Shown piece after piece: positions 35,262 through 46,940 of a DNA stretch of 64,000 nucleotides; position 1 is the stretch's first letter, and each line of letters starts with the position of its first letter. The position numbers and the translations under genes are program-made. This DNA comes from Eucommia ulmoides (taxonomy: Eukaryota > Streptophyta > Magnoliopsida > Garryales > Eucommiaceae), in the NCBI GenBank assembly GCA_016647705.1, contig CM028336.1, positions 13,586,880 through 13,650,879 on the forward strand, given 5' to 3'. The notes under the pieces were generated by a model. The model had not been told where the DNA came from. It saw only the letters and a list, made by a program, of their open reading frames with translations, and ran no database searches.

Positions 35262-37105
35262 CAATATGAATAATATTGAGTGCTTTAGTTGTCATAAAAT
35301 TGGGTATTTTCAATTTGATTGTACTGATCAAAAGAAGGAGAAAAAGGAGAAATAAGAAATACATGAAAGTCACATGGGATGATTCAGAATCAAACAGTTC
35401 TAAAAAATCCAGCTATAATGATTCATGAATGCTTACTCTAATGGCCACTAGAGATGAGGTTATTTTGACAGCATTGTTAAGTAAGAAAAATAATTTCTAG
35501 ACAATAGTTATTCTCAAGCATATGACGGGTATTGACACCTAAAGATAGAGGTCATTTGACTTTTAGAGACAATGTTAAGGGTAAGATCATCGGTATAGGT
35601 AACATTGGTAATGGCTCTACTACTATTGAAGATATTTTGTTAGTAGATGGTCTTAAACATAATTTATTTAGTATTAGTCAATTATGTGATAAAGGTTATA
35701 ATGTTATTTTCAATAATAATAAGTGTATCATTAAAAATGATAATGATAGTAGCATCTTAAATGTTGCATCTCGTGTTGAAAATGTTTATACTTGCTCATT
35801 TGAAGATTTATCTGTACAAAATTTGTCATGTTTGAATACTTTATCTAATAACAGTTAGTTATGGCATAGGCATTTTGGGCATGTTAGTATGAAATTAATT
35901 TCAAGTTGTTTAAGAAGAGTCTTGTATGTGGTTTACCTGTTCTTAAGTATGTTAAGGATAAAATATATAATGTTTGTCAGTTGGGTAAATGTCTTGAATT
36001 ATTGCATTTAGATTTATTTGGTTCTAACTTAATTGCTAGCTTGGGTATTCTTCTTATCTAAGAAAAGTGATATTGCATCCATATTTTCTATATTTTGTAA
36101 ATGTGTGCAAAATGATAAATAGGGATGCATTGTAAATATTCATAGTAATAGAGGTAGATAATTTAAGAATGATGAAATTATTAATTACTGGGATGAGTAT
36201 GGATATTCACATAATTGTTTTGCACAGAGAACTCTACAACAAAATGGTGTTATGAAAAGGAAGAATAGGACGCTGCAGGAAATAGCCAAGACTATGCTAA
36301 ACGAGAACAATCTTCTTAAATATTTCTAAGTCGAAGTGGTAAGCAATGCATGTTATGTTATTAATCGAGCTTCTATCCGAAGAGATTTTAATAAAACTCC
36401 TTATGAGATTTTGAATAGAAAAATCCCAAACATATCATATTTCAATTTTTTTTTTTTTTTTTTTTTATTGTAAATACTTTATTTTAAATGATAAAGATAA
36501 TTTGGGAAAGTTTGATGCAAAAAAAAAACACTCCAAATATATCATATTTCAAAAATTTTGATTGTAAATGCTTTAGTTTGAATGATAAAGATAATTTGGA
36601 GAAGTTTGATGGCAAATTTGATCAAGGTATTTTTCTTCGGTATGTTTCGGATAGTAAATCATATAAAGTTTTGTAATAAACGATCTTTGGTTGTTGAGGA
36701 GTTTATGCATATGGTCTTTTAAGAGTTTAATCCATTTGTGTCGAGAAAGGATTTGGATGATGATCATACAGATGTAATGACAGAACAAAAGAATCAGAAA
36801 GTTGAATCTAAAAAAAAAAATCATCAATTCCTTAGGAAAAGTTACCACTAAATGAAGGGATGACTACACCACGAGATATATAGACTATTCGAGGTCATTC
36901 AGTAAAGGAGATTATCGATAATTTCAAAAGAGGTGTAAGTACTAGGTCATTCCTTAGAGATGTTGTTAATCTTGCATTTCTATCTCAAATTGAATCTAAA
37001 AATGCTAATGAGATTTTAACTGATGAATTATGGATTTCTTCTGTGCAAGAAAAATAGCTTCAATTTGAGAGAAATAAAATCTAGGCTATAGTTCCTAGAC
37101 TTGAC
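35262..37105 (+). mobile_element. Copia gag-pol fragment (fossil)
   Basis: Plus-strand protein-like sequence runs in copia order: a zinc knuckle (CFSCHKIGYFQFDC, about 35281-35322), protease-end/pre-integrase sequence (GLKHNLFSISQLCDKGYNV, within 35532-35858), integrase-core-like sequence to about 36680, and the start of a reverse transcriptase (NANEILTDELWI near 37009). It stops abruptly near 37105, and no LTR belongs to it. It is broken, with many breaks, and looks old. It is a separate lineage member from element C as far as can be judged. Confidence 0.7.
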
Positions 37106-37602
37106 TTTCATCTTGTGATATCGAATTTTTACTATGAATATTTGTCATGATGGTGACGGTAATGATAGTTAATATTTGTTTTATTAGTGGCGACGGTAAT
37201 AGCGAATATTTGTTATGGTGGTCACAGTGATAAAAATATTTACTGTGTTTGTAACGGGATGATAAATATTTTATGTGATAATTAATAATTATTATTTAAA
37301 AAATAATTAAGGGATTATTTTTGTTATATTTTTTAAATTGAGATTTTTATAAAATAAAAAAGAAGAATGGGAATGACAAGTAGTGGGTTTTAGGGCCAAC
37401 CAAAATCACACTTTAAGCCTAACAACTAAAAAGGCTCAAGGTCAATTGGGTTATTGGGCCATACATGGATCCTCCTTTTCATAAAGATGGATGGGGCTAA
37501 TTGAGTTAGCAGTATTAGCCCAAATGCCTTACCGAAAAAGCAACTCCCAGTCCCGGGTATGTTTGTCTAAAGTTACATTTTGAACACCAAAATGTGAACA
37601 CA
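37106..37602. other. Unrecognised spacer left of the hAT element
   Basis: Imperfect repeats of a GGTGACGGTAAT...AATATTTGTTATG type occupy 37125-37260. The rest has no coding sequence. The last 100 bp join directly to 41389 if the hAT element is removed. Confidence 0.5.
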
Positions 37603-37807
37603 AGAAAAGTTAGGGGTGTTCAAAAAACCCGACGAATGGAAAAACCGAACCAAACTGACGAAAAAAACCCAAAAAAAAACTAATCCGAAAAAAACCGCCC
37701 GGCTTAGTTTTTTTGGTGCCGAAAACCACAACCTCAGTTCGGCCTGTGGTTTTAGATTTCAAAAACCGTGAAAAAACCACACTGAACTGAGGCATATAAA
37801 ACGACGT

Positions 37808-37844
<37 letters not shown>

Positions 37845-38182
37845 TTAGCAAACCCTAGGCTTTTATTCCTCATTTTTCGTCGCCTCCAAATTTGCAACTC
37901 TCCAGTCTCCAGGTATTCCTTCTCTCTCCTGTCTCTATTCCTTTCAGATCTTAATCGATCTTCTTCTTCTAGTTTGATTTCATCTTTAGCTCTCCTTCAT
38001 CATTCCAACTGCACTCATAGAGCTTCGCCTTCAGTGAAGAGAATTGCGTGTTCGCATAAAAATGGCAAACACAGAGCTTCGTCATCACTGCTGTTACAGA
38101 TCCTGAGATCCAAACGATCGCAACCGAAGTTCAGATATCCCTCAATCGAACAAATGCCTTCATTCCTCAGATTTCTTTTTCG

Positions 38183-38375
38183 GTGAGTATCACTCTCCAA
38201 TTTCTTCTTTTTATGTGCACATATTTGATAGTTGTCATCATATTTGATCGAAACCCTAGTGCTCTTATCATATTAGTACTATTCTATTTTGTTGACGTTG
38301 GATTTGGATGTATAAATTAATAGGATATGTCTATATCTTTGTTTTAGTTTCTGTTTTTGTTTTCTTAATTGTTAG
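38183..38375 (+). other. hAT 5'-UTR intron
   Basis: A donor TTTTTCG|GTGAGT at 38183 and an acceptor TTAATTGTTAG ending at 38375 bracket an AT-rich 193-bp segment just before the transposase start codon at 38383. Introns in the leader are common in plant hAT transposase genes. Inferred from splice-site sequence only. Confidence 0.55.
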
Positions 38376-38382
38376 ATATTTG

Positions 38383-40589
38383 ATGGCTGAAAATGTTGAC
38401 AACACTCCTGCGGTTGTTACCAATGATGAACGCCCATCACAATGTAAATGAAATAAGAAGTCCTTTGTTTGGAAATATTTTACAGAATTGAAATCTGAGG
38501 ATGGTAAGGGTCCTAGGGTAGCTTGTAATTACTGTTCTAAAGATTTTGCATGTGATTCGAGAAAAAATGGAACTAAGACAATGGCAGTTCACCTAGAGCA
38601 AAGATGTGATAAATACCCGTTTAGAGTCCCGGATCCCAAACAAACAAAGATTGCCTTTAAAGCGAAATCGGATTGTAGCGGTAGTGGTCCATTATTACCA
38701 TGGTCTTTTAGTGCAAAGGATTGTAGAAAAACACTTGCTATAATGATAATAATTGATGAATTACCATTTAGGTTTGTTGAAAATGAAGGATTTAGGGACT
38801 TTATGCGTGTTGCTCAATCTATGTAGGTGAATATTCCTTCTCTCACTACGATTGCTAGGGATTGTTTGAGACTTTATAATGAGTCAAAGGAGAAGTTGAA
38901 ATCTTTTATGAAGGGTAAGAGAGTTTGCCTAATAATCGACAGATGGACGTCTTTGCAAAATTTGAATTACATGTGTCTTACTGCGCACTTCATTGACAAT
39001 GATTGGAAATTACACAAAAAAATCATCAATTTTTGTTTAGTTCCAAATCATAAAGGCAAAATTGTTGGTAACACAATTGAAAATTGTTTACTTGATTGGG
39101 GAATTGGAAAATTTCTTACTATAACAATAGATAATGCAAGTTCAAACAATGGTGCAATTAATTTCTTGAAGAGAAAGACCAAAAATCTGAAGGGTATTGT
39201 ATTGGAACATGAGTTTCTACATTTTAGATGTTGTGCACACATTTTAAATCTTATTGTGTGCGAGGGGTTAAAAGAAATGGATGAGTCTATCCTCAAAATA
39301 AGAAATGTAGTAAGGCATGTGAGGTCATCTCCATCTAGATTGGCAAGTTTCAAGATTTGTGCTGAAAAAGAAGGTATTGATTGTAAGAGTCAAGTTTGTC
39401 TTGATTTGCCAACTAGATGGAATGCTACTTATTTCATGTTGGAGAAGGCAATTAAATTTGAAGTAGCATTTGACCGATTGGTGGAAGAGCGTACACAAAT
39501 GAATAGAGTTTTTGATGATGATGATGAAGAAGATGATGTAGATGATGCTGAGAATGTGAGAGGAAAAAAGGCTAGAAGGATTTTGGGTCTACCAACTAGT
39601 GGGGTTTGGGAAAAAGCTAAATTGTTTGTAAAATTTCTTAAATTATTTTACAATGCAACTTTACGGTTTTCCGGTTTCTTATTTGTCATATCTAATAATT
39701 TTTTCATGGAGCTTATGATAATCCAAAATGGAATAAGTAACTTGGGTGAAAATTCCGATGCGTTTTTACAGTTAATGGCAATTGGAATGAAGGAAAAATT
39801 TAACAAATATTGGAAAAATACCAAAAAAGTAAATCCGTTGTTGCTTGTGGCAGTTGTTCTTGATCCTCGATACAAGTTAAAGTATGTTGAATGGTGTTTT
39901 GGGGAATGTTACGATAAATCCATTGTGCTTGAGTTAATTAATAAGTTGAAACGATGTTTGAATTAATTGTATACTTGGTATTTTGAAAATGGGATAGTAA
40001 ATGTAAGTGAATCCCAAGAAACAAGCGTACTCTCGATTGATTTAGACGTGGAAGAAGAGGATGAACGTAAATATTTCGTTGCCAAATTTCAAAAACACCT
40101 AATAGACGAGGGTGATATGAGTTATAAATCGGAAATGGATAAGTTTTTGCTTGATTCCTGTTGAGAAGGAAAGTAATAATTTTGATATATTGGGGTGTGG
40201 AAGATAAACTCGTCGAATTATCCGATTCTCTCTCAAGTAGCGAGGGATGTGTTAGCCATTCTGGTATCTACCGTCATTTCAGAATCTACTTTTAGCACCG
40301 GTGGACGCATTCTTGATCCATTCCGAAGCTCATTGTCAACAAAGATGGTGGAAGCCTTAATTTTCTCTCAAAATTGGTTGCGGCAATCAACTCCTATCAA
40401 TCTTCGAGAAACAGTGGAACAAGTTGAACAACTTGATCTTATTGACGTGGAGGAAGGTAATAAAAAATAGAAAATGTTTGTTTACAATTCATAGTTTCTT
40501 TTCCTTGTTAATACATTAATTTCTCTCCTTTTTTAATTATAGATCTTGGTCAACCTTTTTTTTCGGAATTAGAGACTATTAACGAGTGA
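38383..40589 (+). pseudogene. hAT transposase (zf-BED, Ac-like), decayed
   Basis: This would cut and rejoin DNA at hAT ends in the nucleus. The frame starts at ATG 38383 (MAENVDNTP) and runs to 40456. A probable 86-bp intron (GTAATA...TTATAG) leads to a last exon 40543-40589 ending SELETINE and TGA, about 706 codons in all. In order: BED zinc finger (SFVWKYF...CNYC...HLEQRC, 38467-38620); RNase-H-like core with candidate acidic residues in LIIDRWTS and ITIDNASSNN, RCCAHILNL and TRWNATY; and the hAT dimerisation region (NYPILSQVARDVLAI...STFSTGGRILDPFRSSL, 40213-40340). Stops lie at 38449 (TGA), 38824 (TAG) and 39964 (TAA). A +1 shift near 40162 is offset by a -1 shift near 40195. Each stop is one C-to-T change from CGA, CAG and CAA respectively. 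Confidence 0.9.
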
Positions 40590-40890
40590 CGGATCATCCA
40601 GAATCAAAGATTATTTTTTGGGACTGCTGTTATTTTTTTGGGACTGTCATGTAGTGACGGATCATCCTATCAGAGATTATTAACCAGTGAGTAGTGATTG
40701 TTAATTTTTTGGGATAGGGACTGCTGTTAATATTTTGAGACAACAAGTTTGAGTTTTTGGGAGACTGCTGTTAATTTTTTGGGAGACTGATGTTAATTTT
40801 TTGGGACAACAGGGATTGTTAATTTTTTGGGACAACAAGGACTACTGTTATTATTTTTTGGGACTGTCATGTTAATGGTTTGGGATTGTA
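40590..40890 (+). repeat. Degenerate tandem repeat in hAT 3' region
   Basis: About eight loosely spaced units share TTTTTTGGGA followed by CTGCTGTT or CAACA. A second motif, GTGACGGATCATCC, occurs at 40587 and 40656. It follows the transposase stop codon directly. Confidence 0.75.
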
Positions 40891-41388
40891 AATTTTTCAA
40901 AATTTTTGTGCTGTATTGTATTGTTGAAATGTGTTGTGTTGGTGAATTTTGTTATGTGCTAAAGTTATTGATGAATTGTAGTTTTTGGACTATTAATTAC
41001 TAAATTGTATTTTATGTATTTTTAATTAGTGAATTATATTGTGTTATAAAACAATATTTGAAAATATAATTTCTATGTATTATAAAATAATCATTTTGGG
41101 CCATTAAAAATTTTGTTGGTTAATGAGCTGAAATTGAATTTGAATTAATTCATTAAGGAAATGGGTTGTGGTAATGTGGGTTGTGCAAAAAAACTCACGA
41201 AAATAATTTCAGACCCAAAATCGAAAATCACACCGAACCAAGAGAAACTGCAGTGATGGTTTTTTTCACCTATTGAAACCGAACCGTTAGGGAGTGGTTT
41301 TCAATTTGTGAAAACCGAGAATTTCGGTTCAGGGACAAAAAATGGCAAAACCGCATCGAACCGAACGGTAAACACGCCTGAGAAAAGT

Positions 41389-42190
41389 GGAACATTTTGG
41401 GCGGACCACGGCGCGTTTATGGGCAAATGCAGCCCACCGCACTACCAAGCTGGCCTTCTCTGCAACTGACTGCTCGTTGTTCAATGCCTGACAATCAACG
41501 CCCTTCGAATTATAACTTCAACAAACTCAGTTTCGTCGATTAATAATTTGCACGCAGTTTCATCGGAGACCTGCGGCAGTGTGTCAACCTCTGCTACTTC
41601 AACCTCTCGTCGATGGCAACTGCGTTACCTCTACAGTAGCTCTTTCAGATGCAGTTGTCGATGTCCCTGCTGCCTTCTTCCACTTTCGACAGGAAGTGTG
41701 CTAGTATTCCTTCGGGTTGTCACATTTTCAATCGTCGGATTGCTCTCTATACAATTAGGTTTATCGAACTATTGGATTTCGATACTCTGCGGAATTGAAA
41801 TTGCACTTCGATGCTTAAGCTTGGTATCATTTTTCAATACTCTTGTATTCAAAGAGGCAGAGAAATCCTGAATTTTCGGTCCGTTAGGGTTTGGTCGATC
41901 AAGAGTGGATGAACGAAATTGCATTAATAGGGTTCTTATGCGAGTAGATGACAGAAAGAGAACTGAATTGGAGTGTTATGCTTCTGGATGATCAAATTAT
42001 GGAATTGCATTCGCTTTGAAGCAGGCATTTGAGTCACGAGTATAACTTGCTAAGTGACAAGGTGAGTCAATTATAGGTTTTTTATTTTGATCTTTTTCCC
42101 TGATGGTTTTCTTGATAACTTCAATCCTCTTCCTAGTGTTTTATTTATTTTTCGTTTGGTGATGGATTAAGCATGGGTATGCAGGTTGGA
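41389..42190 (+). other. Transcript-like sequence, gene not recognised
   Basis: Base composition is higher in GC than its surroundings. Open stretches of about 100 codons occur (41548-41871 starts at TTG, so its start is not credible). A good donor GACAAG|GTGAGT lies at 42061 and a possible acceptor ATGGGTATGCAG at about 42185. I recognise no protein. It could be the 5' end of a host gene whose promoter received the hAT element, a non-coding RNA, or a decayed gene. Nothing downstream supplies an obvious continuation. Confidence 0.3.
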
Positions 42191-43749
42191 GGTGAATTTG
42201 GGGTTTTGTTCAATTTCCATTTATTAAGGAGCAATATGCTTCAAGCTTGATTTCATATATCAATAGAAAAGATGCGATCTCTTAAAATGAATGAAAATAT
42301 CACTTCAATTGATTTAGTCCACGTCCAATAATAGGTGTCAATTGTCCTGTTGACAAAAACTATGATCCTCTAATTTATAATAAAATTAGCTTATAACCCG
42401 TGTCTAAAGGCATAAACTAAAAATAATAACCTTAATTTGGGAAAAAAATAACTTGACAATGAAACAAAAACACCAACTTTAATATTGAAGAGATTTTGAG
42501 AATATAGTTTCAATGCATATCCTTTCATATTCTATTATATAAATACGTAATAAACAACCTTTCTAGTTATTAAAAAGAAAATTAATCACTTTGCTTAAAC
42601 TATTTTGCATTTTGAAGAAAAATAGTAATTATACACAAATCTATACTAATAAGTGCCCAAAAAATAAATGTAATGTAGATATGATATTTTGTCCGCCGAA
42701 CAAAAATTAAAATAATATTAGTGGTGATGTTATTATAAAGTCTCATATTTAATATTTTACCTTTTCTCTATTTTAGATCAATTTATTTTTTAGTCTTTTT
42801 CAACTTACTTTTTAAGGTTTACTTGATATTAACCATAAAAATTTAAGGATGAATTTCAATCAAACCACATGTCTTTTACAAAAGTAACAACTTGACCGCT
42901 TGTTATTTGAGGCCTCTCTCATTTGCTAACAGTAAGTTCTTGAGATTTATTTTGAGGTTAATTGATTGATAATATCATTTTTTTATGAACTAGGGATTCC
43001 TTGTGCCTAAAGGCACTACATTGATTTTTTGAATTTATAATTGTAAAAATCATTAAAAAAAAGTGTATATATATATATATATATATATTAAACTTGAAGG
43101 GTATAAAGTATAATTAAGTCATTGAGTGGGTTGAGTGGTATAAAGAAATTTGAAGTTAGTGGGTTAAGAGGTTAAACAAGTTCAATTTCAACCATTCATC
43201 TTTTAAACTTAAATATGGACCAGTAAAATGTCTTTCCATTCTGATTTATTAATAGATTTTGTCCCAATTGAAGTCATTGTTACGGAAAACTAATTCTTTA
43301 CCCCTATTAATTTTTTTTTCACCTTTAATTTCTATTTTTAATTTTTTTCCCCTTTCTAATATAACTTTTTAGTTTACTTTCTAAAAACAAATTAATAGAA
43401 TATATAAAACAAAGAATAAATCAAAATTAAAAAATTGAAAACAAAAAAGAATAAATCAAAAGTAAATATTAATTTCTTTCCCCTAAATTAATGTTATACT
43501 TTTTTTGTTCATGTCCTCAGGTACGAGTTATACGATAGTCTATTCCATAAATCAGGACATATTTTACATTTTAGATATTTTTGACCATTGGATCGTATGA
43601 GACATTTTCAACTGTTGCTTTATATTTTGTTGAGAAACAATATAATAAACTCTCATAATATCTTTTGATGATTAATGTATTTGAACTAATTCTAAGATAT
43701 CTAAGATTAATATATTAAATTAAAATCTATATAATAAAACAACTCAATA
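42191..43749. other. AT-rich spacer, nothing recognised
   Basis: This is AT-rich DNA with homopolymer runs and a (TA)n tract at 43066-43089. A short hyphenated repeat, GTGCCTAAAGGCAC, at 43003-43016 is a perfect 14-bp palindrome. No gene or full transposable element is seen. Confidence 0.5.
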
Positions 43750-45520
43750 TTTATCCCATGAGCCATTTTACATCGTATTTTGTCCAATCTGCTCCATTTC
43801 TTCCGTGAGCTACACTTAGAGTTGCACACCTGTGTTTATTCCCCGCAAACGGCATTTCTAACATACCACAATTATCGATGCAATCTAATACATCCACAAT
43901 AGCCTGACTATCAAAACGAGTATATCTTAGTTTCCCCGATCTATCAAGAGTAACATTAAAATTGTCCGCCACAAGCAAAGGAAGAGAAAAACAATTGTGC
44001 ACCTCCCCAACCTGCTCCCACGGCTCCAATCTCTCCCTTCTCGTACAATTAGCACGAATCACTGCCACTAGGAAATCCAGTCTTATGAACCTATGAGTTA
44101 CCTTAGCTACCACGAGTTGGTCTTTGTTGACAATAATATTAGACTGAATTGGATCTCTCCAAACCGCTCAAATCTTACTGACTTCATTATAAATCTAGCA
44201 TCAAAATATACCTAAAATTTTCCACAGCTTGAGCTTCCATTATGGGATCTAAACGGACAATGAAAAATCAATACAAAAATTCTAAATGACTTTTTAATTC
44301 TTTTCTAGTGGCTGAGTTGGCAGCCCCCCATGCATTACAAATGAACGATTTCAACATGTAAAGAGTTGAAAATTTGAGTATCACCCTTGCCCCTTTTTCT
44401 ATATTTGCCCCTTCTCTTAGAAATCCACTCCAAATCACCCCTTGCTATTTAGTATTGCTCTGTAGTATCAGGATCCACAACTCTAGGTGAAAGGGAGAGT
44501 CGTTGAACAACATCATGTGTTTCCTTCAGCATCAAAGACTCTGAAGACTCATCTAGATTTGATTTTTCATGGGAAGCAAGCTGATGCGTTGAGGATTTGG
44601 CTGCTTCTTCTTTGAGTCTTATCAACAACCTTAATTCTTCCTTTGATAAACTGAGATTACACCTTTTGCTCTCTCTGTTTCCTCGATTTTCCTTCCTTGG
44701 CCATCCTTTCCATCTTCCCTGTTTTCTCCTTTATCATCATTTTCATCTTCTCTTTGGGTACCTTGTGAAGAAGTTTCACCTTGCTGTGTCAATGTTATAT
44801 TCGTTATTGGCATAGATTCTTTCACTGCATCACCCACAACCTTATAAACTTGCACCAACTTTTTGCCATTATTGAATTCATCCTCTGTCTTCTTGATGTT
44901 TTTAGGCTTAGCTGCCACATTGACAGGGGGTTCTTATGTTTGCAATCTTGAACGGAATGCCCCTATCTATAACAGTGAGAACAGTATTTGGAAAGTGCTT
45001 GATACTTGATCGACTGCCAAAATCCTATCGCACCTTCGTCAATCCAAACTCTATTTGGGAGTTTCTTTTGAAGGTCCACTTCTACACAGATTCGGGCATA
45101 ACTAGGCCTTGACAATTTAATAGTTGTAGCATCCAATTTCATAGGTGATTCCATTGCTCTAGCTATGGAGAATAAGATCGAGTTATTATGTAGACAAATT
45201 AGAAGAAACTCTAGTTCAATCCACCTCAATTCTTTTAAATACCAAAGATTTTTTATCCAAAAACTTTGAAAATGATTGGAATCAGAAATCTCATGTCAAA
45301 TGCAGCGTTCAGTCCAATCGGATGAAAAAAAAAATCGTAACTAATCGAAGGTTAGCCTACCGTGTGAAAACTTACTGAGCAGGCCATGTTGGAAGGGAGC
45401 CGTGAGCAGATTGACTTCATCACCAGAAAGGAAAATGGTCACTGTTCCCTTATGTGATGGCAAGGGCTTCAATTCTGCAATAGCAGTGGGGTTGGAACCA
45501 GAAACTAAGCTTGCGAAATA
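43750..45520 (-). mobile_element. LINE (L1-type), ORF1 and start of ORF2, 3' half missing
   Basis: On the minus strand, 45420-44600 is ORF1-like. It has a DUF4283-type segment, then SPMKLDATTIKLSRPSYARICVEV and GFWQSIKYQALSKYCSHCYR (45163-44963), the approach to a CCHC knuckle. A charged, glutamate/lysine-rich tail follows (44918-44631). ORF2-like sequence begins near 44360 (CNAWGAANSATRKELKSHLEF). It reaches the endonuclease segment LLVADNFNVTLDRSGKLRYTRFDSQAIVD (44113-43751), where the usual G of GDFN is changed. Similarity ends abruptly at 43750, before the rest of the endonuclease and the whole reverse transcriptase. Several in-frame stops and frame changes are present. Confidence 0.75.
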
Positions 45521-45960
45521 TTGGCTTCGAACGGGACAGAGCTAGTATTAGTTTGTAGTTGGTTCGCCGTAGGAGGAAGGGCTGAAGCTAGTGTTTGCCG
45601 CAAGAGGAGGGGGTATTCTGGCCATCGCCAACAGTAACCATAGCTACACCACCAGGAAAGCAACTGCTGGAGATATGGTGGCTCGACAGTGATGGCTCGA
45701 CTGGCTATGGTGCGAAACGGCTGAGGTCAGCGGGTCGCTGGAGGGTTGCTATGGCTGGTGAGGGCCGCTGGAGGGTTGCGACCGCTGGGGATAGGCGGGG
45801 ACTGCTGCTGAGTGTCGCTGGAGGGTTGCGATGACTGGGGAGAGACCGAGCAGGGACAGCTAAGCTCGGGGGTCGCTGGAGGGTTGTGATGACTGGTGAG
45901 GCTCGCTGGAGGATTGTGACGGCTCGGGGAGGCTTGCATGACAGGAGGCTGGTGGTGGCC
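45521..45960. repeat. GC-rich minisatellite next to the LINE 5' end
   Basis: At 45733-45930 five units share CGCTGGAGGGTTG(C/T)GA followed by TGACTGG(G/T)GAG. The block is far more GC-rich than anything else nearby. It sits upstream of ORF1 in LINE orientation and may be the LINE's 5' untranslated region, or captured host sequence. Open frames on both strands here are translations of the repeat. Confidence 0.6.
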
Positions 45961-46351
45961 AAAACTTAGGTTGTTTCTTGATCATTGGGTAGGGAAGCCA
46001 ACTTTCTATGATATTTAAAGTCCTAGATATGCTTATGATATGGCGAGGCTAAAGTATGCTGTATACTTTTAATATTACTGAATGAAATCCCTTTACGTAG
46101 CTTTTGGTATCATTAAATTCAAGCCTTGGAATGGAAAATAAACGATATTTTATTGGAAAAATTCACAGAAGGTTACTTCCACTTTTCCAGTGAACCTCTT
46201 TTTCTATTCTATATGAATAAACGGATGAGTTTACTAAGTATCTGGTATTATCACATCTTTGTCTGGCATTTTATTAGTGTTTCTGTTTCAAATTTTCTGA
46301 GAACAGAAACAGAAATCAGGGAGCAGAAACATTGAACAAATGGGGCCTTAT
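45961..46351. other. Spacer, nothing recognised
   Basis: This is AT-rich sequence without a recognised gene. The 69-codon frame at 46126-46335 has no features that support it. Confidence 0.4.
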
Positions 46352-46940
46352 GTGGCGTTTGGTTAACATATCTGTTTTCCTTTCTATTCAAAAAAATGGG
46401 ATGAATATTATGTTTCTATTGTCAATAATTCTGGGAATAGAAATACGTTTTGTAACGACAATTGATCTTAAATTATTTTATAATTTTTTAGAATAAAATC
46501 CAATAAACACGGTTGGTTACAACAATTATTCCCATTTTTTGGACGTTCTATTTTAAATATAAAGAATAGACTTACATATTTCTTTTAGAAAATCAATTTT
46601 TGCAAATGATAGCAAAACAAAAACACATTTATACGATTAATTATAACTAAATAAAGTAATTATAGTAAAGTACTTTATTGTGTTTCTCTTGACCTAAATT
46701 GATGAATTAAAGGGATTTTTTTTTTTTGTACCATTTCTCTATAATTAAGACTAACAAGGTTTGAAGGGGGGTGTCATTGAGAATTTCAAAAATGCCGACC
46801 CTCTTCCTTGTAAATTGAGAATTCTTTTTTGGAAAGAAATGGAAACAAATTTTTTCTCCTTAAAATCTCAAGATTTTTGGGATTATTCTCAAAATTTTAA
46901 AAATATTTGAAAACATAAATACGTTAACTAAACATGTTTC
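46352..46940. mobile_element. Possible MITE with inverted ends
   Basis: The left end contains GTTTGGTTAACATA and CTGTTTTC (from about 46358). The right end, inverted, contains GTTTAGTTAACGTATTTATG and TTTTC (from about 46933). The interior is AT-rich and non-coding. No clean target duplication was found, so family and exact borders are unresolved. Confidence 0.35.

Larger units (their letters stand above)
37611..41380 (+). mobile_element. Complete hAT transposon, 3770 bp
   Basis: A perfect 8-bp target duplication AGAAAAGT flanks the element (37603-37610 and 41381-41388). The ends are TAGGGGTGTT and, inverted, CAGGCGTGTT, matching at 8 of 10 positions, and both subterminal regions are packed with AACCG motifs. 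Inside are a 5' untranslated exon, an intron, a transposase frame and a final short exon. The transposase has three in-frame stops and one pair of compensating frameshifts, so this copy is not autonomous. The unchanged duplication suggests a fairly recent insertion. It lies on the plus strand in the upstream part of a transcript-like region. Confidence 0.92.

Noticed and set aside
41548-41871. 107-codon frame as a protein-coding gene
   Set aside because: It starts at TTG, has no recognisable domain, and may be interrupted by splicing downstream.
44597-44815. Plus-strand frame opposite the LINE
   Set aside because: It is the shadow of the charged ORF1 tail on the minus strand.
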